Source: Chryseobacterium indologenes (GTDB lineage Bacteria > Bacteroidota > Bacteroidia > Flavobacteriales > Weeksellaceae). Taken from it: a stretch of 64,000 nucleotides of DNA. The notes under the pieces are model-generated. The model ran no database searches and was not told where the DNA came from. It worked only from the letters and a program-made list of their open reading frames with translations. Positions 45,537 through 54,583 of this stretch are shown here, one piece after another (position 1 is the stretch's first letter; the number at the start of each line of letters is the position of its first letter). The stretch spans positions 3,906,001 through 3,970,000 of the forward strand of contig NZ_CP074372.1 of the NCBI RefSeq assembly GCF_018362995.1. The letters are read 5' to 3'. The position numbers were made by a program, and so were the translations under genes.

Positions 45537-46508
45537 ATGAAGATTTTATATGCATTCCAGGGTACTGGGAACGGTCATGTTGCCAGAGCACAGGAAATTA
45601 TTCCTCTTCTCAAAAAATATGCATCCGTTGATACATTGATCAGCGGACATCAATCGCAATTAAAGGCTGATTTTGACATCAATTTCCAATACAGAGGTAT
45701 TTCCCTTCTTTATAATAAAACAGGCGGTTTATCCTACCGAAAAACGTTTACCGAAAATAAATTCCTTGAAGCAGCCAAAACAATAAAGGAACTGGAACTC
45801 TCACAATATGATTTAATCATTAACGATTATGAGCCTTTGACGGGCTGGGCTTCCAAACTGAAAAAGCTTCCGATGATAGAACTTAGCCATCAGGCTTCCA
45901 TGAGTTTTCCGGAAACACCCAAACCAAAGAAAAAAGACTTTCTGGGAGAAATGATTTTAAAATATTATGTTCCCAGTGAAAGAAAAATAGGGTTTCATTT
46001 TGAGAACTACCATCCTCAGATCAAAAAACCGGTGATCAGAAGAAAAATCAGAAATCTTAATCCTTATAAACAGGGATATTATCTGGTCTATCTTCCCAGC
46101 TTTGCGGATGAAAACATCATTAAGGTTTTAAGAAAAATTCCTGTGGAATGGAAAGTATTTTCAAAATACAGTAAAGTACAGGTTAAAGTAAAAAATGTAG
46201 AAGTATTTCCTATTGATGAAGTGCAATACCTGAAGTACTTTGAAGGCTGTGAGGGAATTTTGTGCAACGCAGGTTTTGAAAGCCCGGCAGAAGCACTCTT
46301 TATGGATAAAAAGCTATTCGTAATTCCTATTCATAATCAGTATGAACAGGAATGTAATGCATGTGCCCTTGATAAAATGGGAATCCCTAATTCCAAAGTA
46401 TTAGATCTTCAGGAAATTATGGAATGGGTAGCTTCAGATCATCATCTGAAAGTGGATTACCCGGATGATATTGAAGAGATTCTACTGAATGAGGTGTTAA
46501 TTCTTTAA
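45537..46508 (+). CDS. Glycosyltransferase (MurG/MJ1255-like GT-B fold)
   Basis: The 323-residue protein begins MKILYAFQGTGNGHVARAQEIIPLL, the Gly-rich N-terminal loop of MurG-like GT-B glycosyltransferases. It has a nucleotide-sugar end motif GILCNAGFESPAEALFMDKKLFVIPIHNQYEQECNA, where Gly-Phe-Glu and Glu-Ala positions normally contact the donor. No membrane helix is present. Joined to the LpxH-like gene with no gap, it may act in lipid or surface glycan synthesis. Acceptor and donor are unknown. Its 3' end overlaps the convergent GNAT gene by 12 bases. Confidence 0.88.
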   Translation: MKILYAFQGTGNGHVARAQEIIPLLKKYASVDTLISGHQSQLKADFDINFQYRGISLLYNKTGGLSYRKTFTENKFLEAAKTIKELELSQYDLIINDYEPLTGWASKLKKLPMIELSHQASMSFPETPKPKKKDFLGEMILKYYVPSERKIGFHFENYHPQIKKPVIRRKIRNLNPYKQGYYLVYLPSFADENIIKVLRKIPVEWKVFSKYSKVQVKVKNVEVFPIDEVQYLKYFEGCEGILCNAGFESPAEALFMDKKLFVIPIHNQYEQECNACALDKMGIPNSKVLDLQEIMEWVASDHHLKVDYPDDIEEILLNEVLIL

Positions 46509-46787
46509 AAATATATCATCCACATCACTCATTCTCATCATCACAGATCTTGCATAGGAACAGTGCGGATATACTTTCCAATTGTTTTCTCTTGCAAACC
46601 TGATGGCTTCTTCCACTAAAAATTTACCCATTCCTCTGCCTTCAAATTCGGGATGTACCAGAACAAATGAAATAATCAGTTTATGATCTTCAGGGAAAAT
46701 GGTATAGGTAAGTCTGCCTACCTCTTTTATTTCGTTGTTTAGGGTAAGAACCCCGCCGTTTCCGGATTTATTGTTTTCAAATTTCAT
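46497..46787 (-). CDS. GNAT-family N-acetyltransferase-like protein
   Basis: The 96-residue protein matches the short GCN5-related acetyltransferase type (YjdJ/At2g-like). The acetyl-CoA pyrophosphate loop is visible in VHPEFEGRGMGKFLVEEAIRFARENNWKVYPHCSYA. The frame stays open to 46907, but the extra N-terminal residues come from a heptamer tandem repeat, and the ATG at 46787 (MKFENNKSG) is the natural start. Substrate is unknown; members of this group often acetylate small molecules or protein amines. It converges on and overlaps the glycosyltransferase gene. Confidence 0.88.
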   Translation of the reverse strand: MKFENNKSGNGGVLTLNNEIKEVGRLTYTIFPEDHKLIISFVLVHPEFEGRGMGKFLVEEAIRFARENNWKVYPHCSYARSVMMRMSDVDDIFLKN

Positions 46788-46834
46788 GATTCTGAACTTT
46801 AGGGTAAACATACAAAAATTGCACCGACCTTTGC

Positions 46835-46878
46835 ATAAGCAATAAGCAATAAGCAATAAGCAATAAGCAATAAGCAAT
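46835..46878. repeat. Heptamer tandem repeat (ATAAGCA) x6
   Basis: Six exact tandem copies of ATAAGCA plus two bases lie upstream of the GNAT gene start. The same word appears twice at 54567-54583 and inverted at 55065-55081 around the OsmC gene. Copy number could vary by slippage. Confidence 0.9.
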
Positions 46879-46938
46879 CGGGAATGGTAAATTTGAGATA
46901 CTGCCAATTCATTTGGGAAGCAAAATTGACGATTGACA

Positions 46939-47688
46939 CTAATTGTCTTTTCCCGTGTAGTAATTGTAATCTTTAATAATCACATTGATAAACTGCCTTT
47001 CCGTCATTTTAGTAGCGTCAATTTCCAGTTTCAGAATACTTTTAATTTTCTCAGACAGCTTACTGATGATCTGGCGGTCATCTACTTTCAGTGCTTTGGT
47101 GTAATTATCTTTGATGATTCTCATATCATTATCACTTAAAGCAATGACTTGCGGAAAAGAAGGAATGTAATTTTCGTGGATATTCTCCAGGATTGTATGT
47201 GAAATATTGATATTGTTTTTCAGGGAAATGACAGCGGTTCCGGAAGCTATATCACCCAAACGTTGGTTATTTTTAGAAACAATCATAGAGATCAATCCTA
47301 TAACTCCGGCAAAGGATACATCAACAATCCTGAAAACCCAACGGATCATATAATCGGCGAAACTTGCCTGATACCCGTCAATCTTTACCACTTTGATTTT
47401 CATTAGTTTTTTGCCGGGCGTCTGGCCCTCCATCAAGCTTTCCAATACAAGCGGATAAATGTAAATAGGAAAAGTAAGGATAAGATATACCGCTCTTATA
47501 GACCATTCATCAAGGCCGTCTAATAAATATCCCAGGTCAAGAATATTGAAGAATAAATACAGGATAATCACCACATAAGCGATCCTGATCAGAAGATCAA
47601 TTATGAAGGCAAGCATCCTTTCTCCTACGCCTGCAATATTAAAATTAATATTTACATTTTGTGAGGTATTTATCGCAATTTGAGACAT
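46939..47688 (-). CDS. RDD-family membrane protein
   Basis: The 249-residue protein has the RDD domain (about 20-165): GVGERMLAFIIDLLIRIAYVV with the name-giving Arg, then Asp residues, membrane helices, and the segment GQTPGKKLMKIKVVKIDGYQ. A soluble C-terminal part (about 170-249) is rich in Lys and Ile. RDD proteins are presumed small-ion or osmolyte transporters. It is divergent from the SpoIIM-like gene, and RDD plus SpoIIM genes commonly accompany MoxR/DUF58 modules. Confidence 0.92.
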   Translation of the reverse strand: MSQIAINTSQNVNINFNIAGVGERMLAFIIDLLIRIAYVVIILYLFFNILDLGYLLDGLDEWSIRAVYLILTFPIYIYPLVLESLMEGQTPGKKLMKIKVVKIDGYQASFADYMIRWVFRIVDVSFAGVIGLISMIVSKNNQRLGDIASGTAVISLKNNINISHTILENIHENYIPSFPQVIALSDNDMRIIKDNYTKALKVDDRQIISKLSEKIKSILKLEIDATKMTERQFINVIIKDYNYYTGKDN

Positions 47689-47716
47689 ATTTTTTATTAT
47701 TTTAGCCTTAACAATT

Positions 47717-48700
47717 ATGAGAGAAGTTTATTTCATTAAACAAAATAAAGAAAAATGGTTGGGAATAGAACAGGTTATTCAAGGGAAAATTAAAAAAAAT
47801 CCTGATGACCTGTCTTCGTTATATATAAATCTGATCAATGATCTTTCTTTTGCCCAGACCTATTATCCGAAAAGTAACACTACAGTTTACCTGAACCATT
47901 TGTCTGCGCAGATTTTTCAGAAGATCTATAAAACAAAAAGGGTAGAGGAAAACAGGCTTGTTTATTTTTTCAAAACTGAAGTCCCATTGCTGATGTATCA
48001 GTACAGAAGGTATCTGATGTATGCATTTCTCTTTTTTATTTTTTTTACCTCAATAGGAGTGCTTTCTGCCATTTATGATAAAGACTTTGTCAATATTATT
48101 CTGGGGGAAGGCTATGTGAATGAAACCATTGAAAATATTAAACATAATAATGCGGTAGGAGTTTACCAGAGTGGCAGTACATGGGGAAGTACCATCGGGA
48201 TTATTTTTAATAATATTCAGGTGGGAGCAAAACTGTATATTTACGGAATTGCAGGTGGGGTAGGAACTTTATTCGCTTTGCTTTCCAACAGTGTGATGCT
48301 GGGTGCTTTCCAATATTTTTTCTATGATTACGGGGCTTTGAAAGACAGTGCAAGAGGGATATGGCTTCACGGAGTTTTTGAGATCTTTGCCATGGTGGTG
48401 GAAGCGATGTGCGGATTGATTCTTGGGGCATCTATTTTATTCCCGAGAACGTTTTCAAGGTTTAATTCTTTTAAAAAAGGATTTAAAGATTCATTTAAAA
48501 TATTCTTAAGTACGATTCCTTTCACTATTTGTGCAGGGATTATAGAAGGTTATGTCACCAGACATGCATTGACGATGCCTTTAATTTTGAACCTTATCAT
48601 TATTTTTGGCTCACTGACAATTATTGGATTCTACTATTTTGTGTATCCTTCTATTGTTTACAAAAAAACTAATAAACACATTCATGATACAATTTTATAA
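47717..48700 (+). CDS. SpoIIM-like stage II sporulation protein M family membrane protein
   Basis: The 327-residue membrane protein has a soluble N-terminal part (about 1-95) and five or six helices. It contains the SpoIIM-family core FNNIQVGAKLYIYGIAGGVGTLFALLSNSVMLGAFQYFF and WLHGVFEIFAMVVEAMCGLILGASILFP. Outside sporulating bacteria this family is a conserved partner of RDD and MoxR/DUF58 genes. It starts the plus-strand operon and overlaps the next gene by 17 bases when that gene starts at 48684. Function in non-sporulating species is unknown. Confidence 0.93.
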   Translation: MREVYFIKQNKEKWLGIEQVIQGKIKKNPDDLSSLYINLINDLSFAQTYYPKSNTTVYLNHLSAQIFQKIYKTKRVEENRLVYFFKTEVPLLMYQYRRYLMYAFLFFIFFTSIGVLSAIYDKDFVNIILGEGYVNETIENIKHNNAVGVYQSGSTWGSTIGIIFNNIQVGAKLYIYGIAGGVGTLFALLSNSVMLGAFQYFFYDYGALKDSARGIWLHGVFEIFAMVVEAMCGLILGASILFPRTFSRFNSFKKGFKDSFKIFLSTIPFTICAGIIEGYVTRHALTMPLILNLIIIFGSLTIIGFYYFVYPSIVYKKTNKHIHDTIL

Positions 48701-49646
48701 AAAAAGAGATTTTGGAACTTTTATCAGTGACAGTTTCAATTTTTTCAAATTATACGGGAAGAATTATTTTAAGAACTATATTCTGATCAATGGATTGCTT
48801 TTGATCTTAATGGTAACCGTTGTAATTTTCGGATATAAAGAACTCTTTTCACAGATATTCGGGTCCAATCTTGGTGGAGAAACGTATTATTTTGAACAGT
48901 ATTTTTCAGATAATGCGGGCATGCTGATTACAGTAGGAATACTTACTTTTCTGCTTTTTATGGTTCTGATGATTGTCAACTATCTGTATCCGGTCTTTTA
49001 CTTAAAAAGAATTGCACAGGGAGCAGAGAAAATAAAAACGGATGAAATCCTGAATGATTTTAAAAGCAATGCAGGAAGAATAGCTAAGCTGTGCCTTGGA
49101 ATGATTTTTATCGTCACACCTGCGATTTTGTTTGTGGTAGGATTTTCTTATATCCTGATTTTTATTATTATCGGATTTTTTCTGATACTGCTTCTTTATC
49201 CTACGATATTTAACTTTACTACATTCTTGATGTATGATTATTTTAATTCAAACAGAGGTTTCTGGGAAAGTTTGAGCTACGCATTAAGATCGCAGTTTTC
49301 CTATCCGAACGGTAGTGAGAAATCCCCCTTCTGGAAATATTGGGGATCAGCATTTGTGATGTTTATTATTATTTACATGATAACATCTATATTCACATTT
49401 ATTCCGATGATATTCTTTTACGGATCGCTTCTTACTTCTACGCCTGACGGGAATTTTGAGCAGAATCCTTTTACCGGAGCTGCAGGAATTTTGTTTTTTG
49501 TATTCTATGGAGTTTCAATGCTGATATCATTTTTTCTTTCAAATCTGATGTATGTGAATGCAGGATTGATGTATTATGACAGCAGAACAGATCTTCACCA
49601 GAAAGTAGAACTTGCAGAAATAGATACTATTGGAATCAATGAGTAA
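48684..49646 (+). CDS. Membrane protein of the MoxR/DUF58 operon
   Basis: The 320-residue protein has about six membrane helices with Phe- and Gly-rich loops. I do not recognise a named family beyond its position. The open frame begins at 48624, but the ATG at 48684 (MIQFYKKRDFGTF) matches the start of the soluble N-terminus and overlaps the previous gene by only 17 bases. It overlaps the DUF4129 gene by 8 bases. All signs point to membership in the membrane-bound MoxR module. Confidence 0.85.
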   Translation: MIQFYKKRDFGTFISDSFNFFKLYGKNYFKNYILINGLLLILMVTVVIFGYKELFSQIFGSNLGGETYYFEQYFSDNAGMLITVGILTFLLFMVLMIVNYLYPVFYLKRIAQGAEKIKTDEILNDFKSNAGRIAKLCLGMIFIVTPAILFVVGFSYILIFIIIGFFLILLLYPTIFNFTTFLMYDYFNSNRGFWESLSYALRSQFSYPNGSEKSPFWKYWGSAFVMFIIIYMITSIFTFIPMIFFYGSLLTSTPDGNFEQNPFTGAAGILFFVFYGVSMLISFFLSNLMYVNAGLMYYDSRTDLHQKVELAEIDTIGINE

Positions 49647-50430
49647 AATTTTCCTTTTCATATTGCTTTTTCTCTCTCTTGGGCTGGTTCAGGCTCAGGA
49701 TGATACTCCCACTTCTGATGATCTGGTAGATTCACTCTATACAACCGGGCATTACAGAAATATGCTGCGTGCGGATTCAGTACTGATGAAAAATCCGGTA
49801 TCTGAGAATACAGCTTATCCGAAAACATTCAAAGAAAATATTCCATCAAGATATAAAGGAAATGAATTTGACTATTCCGTATCAAAGCCCAGAGAGTCTT
49901 TCTTTCAAAAGCTGATGCGGAAGCTCAACCAAATTATACAGGGGATTTTCGGGGAAACAGCATTGACAAAGTCTGGGGAATTTACCGCAATCCTTATCCG
50001 TCTGTTTGCAATTATCCTGGTAGGTTTTCTATTGTATTTCATCATTAAATATATCATGGGAAAAGACGGGAACTTTCTTTTTGGTAAAAAGAATAAAAAG
50101 CTGGATCTCAATGTGCAGGAACTCCATGAAAATATCCATGAAATCAATTTTCCTGAAAGTATCGCAAAATTTGAGATGGCGGGAGATTATCGTTCGGCAG
50201 TCCGTTACCAGTTTCTGTTTATTCTTAAAAAACTGAGTGATAAAAAGCTGATCAACTGGAATCCGGAAAAAACCAATAAGGATTATGCCGTAGAGTTAAA
50301 AGCTCCCCATCTGAAAAATGACTTTTCTAATCTGTCTTATATTTTTGATTATGTCTGGTATGGAGAATTCAGTATTGAAGAACAGAGCTATCAGAAATTT
50401 AAAAATCAATATCAGGCATTTAAACCCTAA
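49639..50430 (+). CDS. DUF4129 protein of the MoxR/DUF58 module
   Basis: The protein (263 residues from the ATG at 49639; the TTG three codons earlier at 49630 is not needed) starts with a signal peptide (LFLFSLGLVQA-like, SKIFLFILLFLSLGLVQAQ). One membrane helix lies near 120-142. The C-terminal cytoplasmic region (about 165-263) shows the DUF4129 pattern of helices ending with YIFDYVWYGEFSIEEQSYQKFKNQY. DUF4129 is typically found with transglutaminase-like or MoxR/DUF58 genes. Function is unknown. Confidence 0.88.
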   Translation: MSKIFLFILLFLSLGLVQAQDDTPTSDDLVDSLYTTGHYRNMLRADSVLMKNPVSENTAYPKTFKENIPSRYKGNEFDYSVSKPRESFFQKLMRKLNQIIQGIFGETALTKSGEFTAILIRLFAIILVGFLLYFIIKYIMGKDGNFLFGKKNKKLDLNVQELHENIHEINFPESIAKFEMAGDYRSAVRYQFLFILKKLSDKKLINWNPEKTNKDYAVELKAPHLKNDFSNLSYIFDYVWYGEFSIEEQSYQKFKNQYQAFKP

Positions 50431-50441
50431 CAATAGTAACC

Positions 50442-51599
50442 ATGAATAAAACTTTCAAAACATATGCTGCAATTTTCATCATTGTGATGATTATTCTGGC
50501 ATTGCTTGAAGTTAACAAAAAAGAAACGACAGACTGGCGAAAGAATTTTGATATCAATGAAAAGTCTCCGTTCGGGCTATTTGTTTTTAATAATGAAGCT
50601 AAAAATCTTTTTAAAAACAATCTGAAGAAGATTGAACAGATTCCCTACGAATACTACAATCAGCATAAAAAAGGATCTCACAATATTGTCGTTATTGAAA
50701 ATAATTTTGACAAAGAATCCTGGAATAAAATCCTGACGCAGGTATCTGAAGGTTCGGATGCATTTCTAATGGTCTCCCGTATGCCGAAAGAAATTTCAGA
50801 CAGTATCGGATATTATGATTCCGAAATCTCTTTTGAAGAAGAAAATGTACTGAAGCTTACCGACAAAAAATATCAGAATGATTTTGTTAAATTAGATAAA
50901 TTTCCATCAGGAAGAGGATTTTCATTCATTAAACCTAACGTCGAAGTCCTGGGAAAAACGGTGGAAAAAAAGAATACAGATCAGGCTAATTTTATCAAAG
51001 TAAAGTTTGGGAAAGGACATGTTTACGCTCATACTGAACCTCTTTTTCTGACCAATTATTATCTTCTGAAACCCGGAAACGTAAAGTATGCACAAGATGT
51101 ATTTTCATATCTTCCGGATAGGGAAACGCTTTGGTTTGTATCCAATAAAAGTTCTGCATCACGTTTCTTTATGAGATTTGTACTGTCGAATCCGGCTTTA
51201 AAGTATGCATGGTGGGTATTTTTGGGAGGATTTATCCTTTTCATTTTCTTTAATGCCAAAAGAAAACAGAGAATAGTACCGGTAACAGAGCCTCTGAGGA
51301 ATACTTCTCTGGATTTTGTAAAAAGTATTGGAAATCTATATCTTCAGGAAGGTGATTTTCATGATATGATGGCAAAGAAATCGCAGTATTTTCTGAACAA
51401 AGTGAGAATGGATCTGTTGATAGATACTCAGAATTTAGATGAAGAATTTGCAAAAAAACTACAGCTGAAAACCGGGAAAACCATGGAGATGATTAATGAA
51501 GCTATTACGCTTATCAAAAAAGGGCAGGACCCTTATGCCAGTGTAATAAAAGAAGATCTTACAAGGATCAATAAACTCCTTGACGAAATATTTAAATAA
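50442..51599 (+). CDS. DUF4350-domain membrane protein of the MoxR/DUF58 module
   Basis: The 385-residue protein has an N-terminal membrane helix (about 7-23), an extracytoplasmic DUF4350 domain (about 35-220), a second helix (about 249-266, WWVFLGGFILFIFFNA) and a cytoplasmic C-terminal domain of helices. The DUF4350 region resembles GldG-like, ABC-associated domains in other proteins. It lies 11 bases after the DUF4129 gene and 110 bases before moxR. Its role in the module is not known. Confidence 0.88.
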   Translation: MNKTFKTYAAIFIIVMIILALLEVNKKETTDWRKNFDINEKSPFGLFVFNNEAKNLFKNNLKKIEQIPYEYYNQHKKGSHNIVVIENNFDKESWNKILTQVSEGSDAFLMVSRMPKEISDSIGYYDSEISFEEENVLKLTDKKYQNDFVKLDKFPSGRGFSFIKPNVEVLGKTVEKKNTDQANFIKVKFGKGHVYAHTEPLFLTNYYLLKPGNVKYAQDVFSYLPDRETLWFVSNKSSASRFFMRFVLSNPALKYAWWVFLGGFILFIFFNAKRKQRIVPVTEPLRNTSLDFVKSIGNLYLQEGDFHDMMAKKSQYFLNKVRMDLLIDTQNLDEEFAKKLQLKTGKTMEMINEAITLIKKGQDPYASVIKEDLTRINKLLDEIFK

Positions 51600-51709
51600 T
51601 ATAACAATATAATAACCTAATGATGTAGCAGTTTTTCAATGCTGATAACGACAATTCACAGGAAGGAATACCGTTGTTTCATTGCCGGACTGACCAAATA
51701 AAATGTATT

Positions 51710-52741
51710 ATGGAAAACTTTGATAACCCGAATATAGAAGACCAAAGCTCTATCAATCTTAATAAACAGGAAGAGCAGTTTCAGTCGAGAATTGATATGA
51801 TTGAACTTCGTGCAAGCTTAGAGAAAGTAAAATCTGAGATTGGAAAAGTAATTGTAGGACAGGAGAAGATGATTGAACATCTTTTGGCTGCCTTACTTTC
51901 AAACGGACACGTTCTGATTGAAGGTGTTCCCGGAGTAGCTAAAACGATTACGGCAAAATTATTGGCTAAGACAATTGATGTAGGCTTCAGCAGAATTCAG
52001 TTTACACCGGATCTGATGCCTTCCGATATTTTGGGAACTTCTGTATTCAATGTGAAAAACTCAGAATTTGAATTTAAAAAAGGACCTATCTTCTCCAATT
52101 TCATCCTGATTGATGAGATCAACAGATCGCCTGCAAAAACGCAGTCTGCATTATTTGAAGTCATGGAAGAAAGGCAGATCACGATGGATGGTATCCGTTA
52201 TATTTTGGAAGAACCTTTCCTGGTGATAGCTACACAAAACCCTATAGAGCATGAAGGAACGTATAGACTTCCGGAAGCTCAGCTGGACCGTTTTTTATTC
52301 AAAATCAATGTAGGGTATCCTAATCTTGAGCAGGAAATAGCGATCATTAAAAACCAGCACGAAAGTAAAAAAGAAGATAAAACAGAAGGAGTAAATCGTG
52401 TTATCACAGCTGAACAATTGAAAAACTACCAGCATCTGGTAAAAGAAATCATTGTGGAAAGCCAACTGATGGAATATATTGCTAAGATTATCATCAACAC
52501 AAGAGAAAACCAATTCTTATATCTGGGCGCTTCACCAAGAGCTTCACTAGCACTTCTTACTGCCTCAAAAGCATTTGCCGCTCTGAGAGGAAGAGATTTT
52601 GTGACTCCTGAAGATATTAAAGAAGCAAGCTACGCAGTTTTGAGACACAGAGTTATCGTATCTCCGGAAAGAGAAATGGAAGGTCTCACCGCAGATGAAA
52701 TTATCCGTCAGATTTTAGAAGGAATAGAGATTCCAAGATAG
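51710..52741 (+). CDS. MoxR-family AAA+ ATPase
   Basis: The 343-residue cytoplasmic AAA+ ATPase belongs to the MoxR group, chaperone-like ATPases linked to complex assembly and metal insertion. Walker A is GVPGVAKT in LIEGVPGVAKTITAKLL, Walker B is FILIDEINRSPAKTQ, and sensor/arginine features include TQNPIEHEGTYRLPEAQLDRF and ASPRASLALL. The frame opens with TTG at 51674, but the ATG at 51710 (MENFDNPNIEDQ) gives the usual N-terminus. It precedes the DUF58 gene, its normal partner, but a frameshifted four-helix gene lies between them. Confidence 0.95.
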   Translation: MENFDNPNIEDQSSINLNKQEEQFQSRIDMIELRASLEKVKSEIGKVIVGQEKMIEHLLAALLSNGHVLIEGVPGVAKTITAKLLAKTIDVGFSRIQFTPDLMPSDILGTSVFNVKNSEFEFKKGPIFSNFILIDEINRSPAKTQSALFEVMEERQITMDGIRYILEEPFLVIATQNPIEHEGTYRLPEAQLDRFLFKINVGYPNLEQEIAIIKNQHESKKEDKTEGVNRVITAEQLKNYQHLVKEIIVESQLMEYIAKIIINTRENQFLYLGASPRASLALLTASKAFAALRGRDFVTPEDIKEASYAVLRHRVIVSPEREMEGLTADEIIRQILEGIEIPR

Positions 52742-52752
52742 GTAGTAGTTAA

Positions 52753-52779
52753 TAGGTGGCAGGTAGCAGCTGATGAAGA
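52753..52779. repeat. Left arm of imperfect inverted repeat around the four-helix gene
   Basis: TAGGTGGCAGGTAGCAG then CTGATGAAGA. The right arm at 53204-53227, read on the opposite strand, is TAGGTTGCTGGTTGCAG then ATGAAAG. Most positions match with a 2-base gap. Confidence 0.6.
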
Positions 52780-52812
52780 GTTCTAATTTAATTAAAGTAC
52801 AAAATATTACAA

Positions 52813-53164
52813 ATGGCAAATTTTAAAGAACTTATAGTTTGGCAAAAGTCTATTGATTTTGTTACTGAAATTTACAAAACCACAGAAGCTTTTCCTAAGG
52901 ATGAAATCTACGGATTAATATCACAAATCAGACGAGCCGCCATTTCTATACCCTCGAATATTGCAGAGGGGAACTCAAGAACAAGTAAAACCTGATTATC
53001 TGCAATTTTTAAAAATATCAAGAGGTAGTTGTGCAGAAGTAGAAACACAATTAATTATTTCAAAAAATCTCAAATTTTTAAATGAAGAAGATTATTTAAA
53101 ACTGAATGAAAGGATTATAGAAATATCTAAAATGTTAAACGGATTAATTAATTCCATGCAATAG
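52813..53164 (+). pseudogene. Frameshifted four-helix-bundle (23S rRNA intervening-sequence-type) protein gene
   Basis: The first frame (52813-52995) encodes FKELIVWQKSIDFVTEIYK, then IRRAAISIPSNIAEGNSRTSK before a TGA stop. The second frame, readable from about 52994, continues DYLQFLKISRGSCAEVETQLIISKNLKFLNEEDYLKL, the second half of the same family. Removing the T at 52993 would rejoin the two halves into about 117 residues, the normal length. Such proteins are small helical bundles first described in 23S rRNA intervening sequences. It interrupts the moxR-DUF58 pairing and is bracketed by inverted repeats. A sequencing error at one base is the other explanation. Confidence 0.85.
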
Positions 53165-53203
53165 TAATGATAGTGAAAAAGCTAATAAACGTCCACCTAA
53201 AAC

Positions 53204-53227
53204 CTTTCATCTGCAACCAGCAACCTA
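53204..53227. repeat. Right arm of imperfect inverted repeat around the four-helix gene
   Basis: CTTTCATCTGCAACC then AGCAACCTA is the approximate reverse complement of the arm at 52753-52779. It ends 5 bases before the DUF58 ATG. Confidence 0.6.
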
Positions 53228-53231
53228 AATA

Positions 53232-54554
53232 ATGAAAAACTTATACATCAATACACGTTTCTTTTTTACACTTATCGGAGTGGGGATTCTGTATGTCCTG
53301 GCATTTTTCTTTCCGGTGCTGATGTGGGTAGCCCATATTGCACTGTTGATCTGCTTCCTGGCTGCAATGGTAGATTTCCTGTTGCTTTTTAATCAAAAGA
53401 ATGCATTACAGGTTCAGAGAATTTTGCCGGAAAAATTGTCCAATGGCGATGAGAATTTTGTGAAAATTGATATTAAAAATAATTACAGCTTTACAATAGA
53501 TACTAAAATTATTGATGAAATCCCATTCCAGTTTCAGAAAAGAGATTTTCTGATTGAAAAACAGATTACTTCAGGAGCGAATACATTCTTTCAATATTCA
53601 TTGGAACCTAAAGAAAGAGGAGAATATCACTTTGGAGGACTGAATATTTATGCATCTTCACCATTAGGTTTAATCTCAAAAAGATTTATTTTCCAGAAGG
53701 ATGCTGTCTTGCCTTCCTATCCATCATTTATCCATCTCAGAAAATATGAACTGATGGCCATTCAAAGTGAATTTTTATTGGGTGGAATTAAAAAGGTCAG
53801 AAAACTGGGACATACTATGGAATTTGAGCAAATCAAAGAATATGTCCCTGGAGATGATATCAGAACGATCAACTGGAAAGCAACTTCCAAAACGAACCGT
53901 TTGATGGTAAACCAGTTTCAGGATGAAAAATCACAGCGTATTTTTATGCTGATTGATAAAGGAAGAACTATGAAAATGCCTTTCAATGGATTAAGTTTAC
54001 TGGATTACTCCATCAATGCAACCATGGCGTTGTCTCATATTATTTTGAGAAAAGGAGACAGGGCAGGTATGATGACTTTTTCTAAAAAGGCTGAAAATAA
54101 AATTGCTGCTGATAATAAATCAGGACAACTGAAAAAAATCTCTGAAGCACTTTATAATATCAAAACAGATTTCTTTGAAAGTGATTTCAACCGTTTGTAT
54201 CAGGATGTAAAATATTCCATCAATCAAAGAAGTTTAATTCTGCTTTTCACGAACTTTGAAACACTGGATGGATTGAACAGACAGTTGAAATATCTTCGAG
54301 GTATTGCTAAAAACCATTTGTTGGTTGTTGTATTTTTCAAAAATTCAGAACTGCAGACAATCATTAACAAAAATCCTGAAAATATGCAGGAAATCTATGA
54401 TGAGATCATCGCTGAGAAATTTGAGTTTGAAAAGAAACTGATTATTCAGGAACTTCGCAAATATGGAATTTATACAGTATATACTCTTCCGGAAAATTTG
54501 AATATCGATGTTATCAATAAATATCTGGAGATAAAAGCGCGAGGAATTTTATAA
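53232..54554 (+). CDS. DUF58-domain protein, MoxR partner
   Basis: The 440-residue protein has two N-terminal helices (about 9-55). A beta-rich extracytoplasmic or membrane-proximal region follows, then the DUF58 core PGDDIRTINWKATSKTNRLMVNQFQDEKSQRIFMLIDKGRTM with a VWA-like C-terminal part (IDKGRT, DYSINATMALSHIIL). DUF58 proteins act with MoxR ATPases, usually at the membrane. It is normally adjacent to moxR; here 490 bases, holding the four-helix pseudogene, separate them. Translation from the ATG at 53232 is the natural start. Confidence 0.94.
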   Translation: MKNLYINTRFFFTLIGVGILYVLAFFFPVLMWVAHIALLICFLAAMVDFLLLFNQKNALQVQRILPEKLSNGDENFVKIDIKNNYSFTIDTKIIDEIPFQFQKRDFLIEKQITSGANTFFQYSLEPKERGEYHFGGLNIYASSPLGLISKRFIFQKDAVLPSYPSFIHLRKYELMAIQSEFLLGGIKKVRKLGHTMEFEQIKEYVPGDDIRTINWKATSKTNRLMVNQFQDEKSQRIFMLIDKGRTMKMPFNGLSLLDYSINATMALSHIILRKGDRAGMMTFSKKAENKIAADNKSGQLKKISEALYNIKTDFFESDFNRLYQDVKYSINQRSLILLFTNFETLDGLNRQLKYLRGIAKNHLLVVVFFKNSELQTIINKNPENMQEIYDEIIAEKFEFEKKLIIQELRKYGIYTVYTLPENLNIDVINKYLEIKARGIL

Positions 54555-54566
54555 CTTTGCAGAAGC

Positions 54567-54583
54567 AATAAGCAATAAATAAT
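54567..54583. repeat. Left arm of inverted repeat around the OsmC gene
   Basis: AATAAGCAATAAATAAT, overlapping the first two bases of the OsmC start codon. The reverse complement of 55065-55081 matches it at 16 of 17 positions. A -7-like TAACTTTG box lies just upstream at 54552-54559. Confidence 0.65.

Noticed and set aside
46835..46878. Tandem heptamer as a CRISPR array
   Set aside because: Units are 7 bases with no spacers and no cas genes nearby.
46788..46907. N-terminal extension of the GNAT frame
   Set aside because: It translates the ATAAGCA tandem repeat; the family begins at the ATG at 46787.
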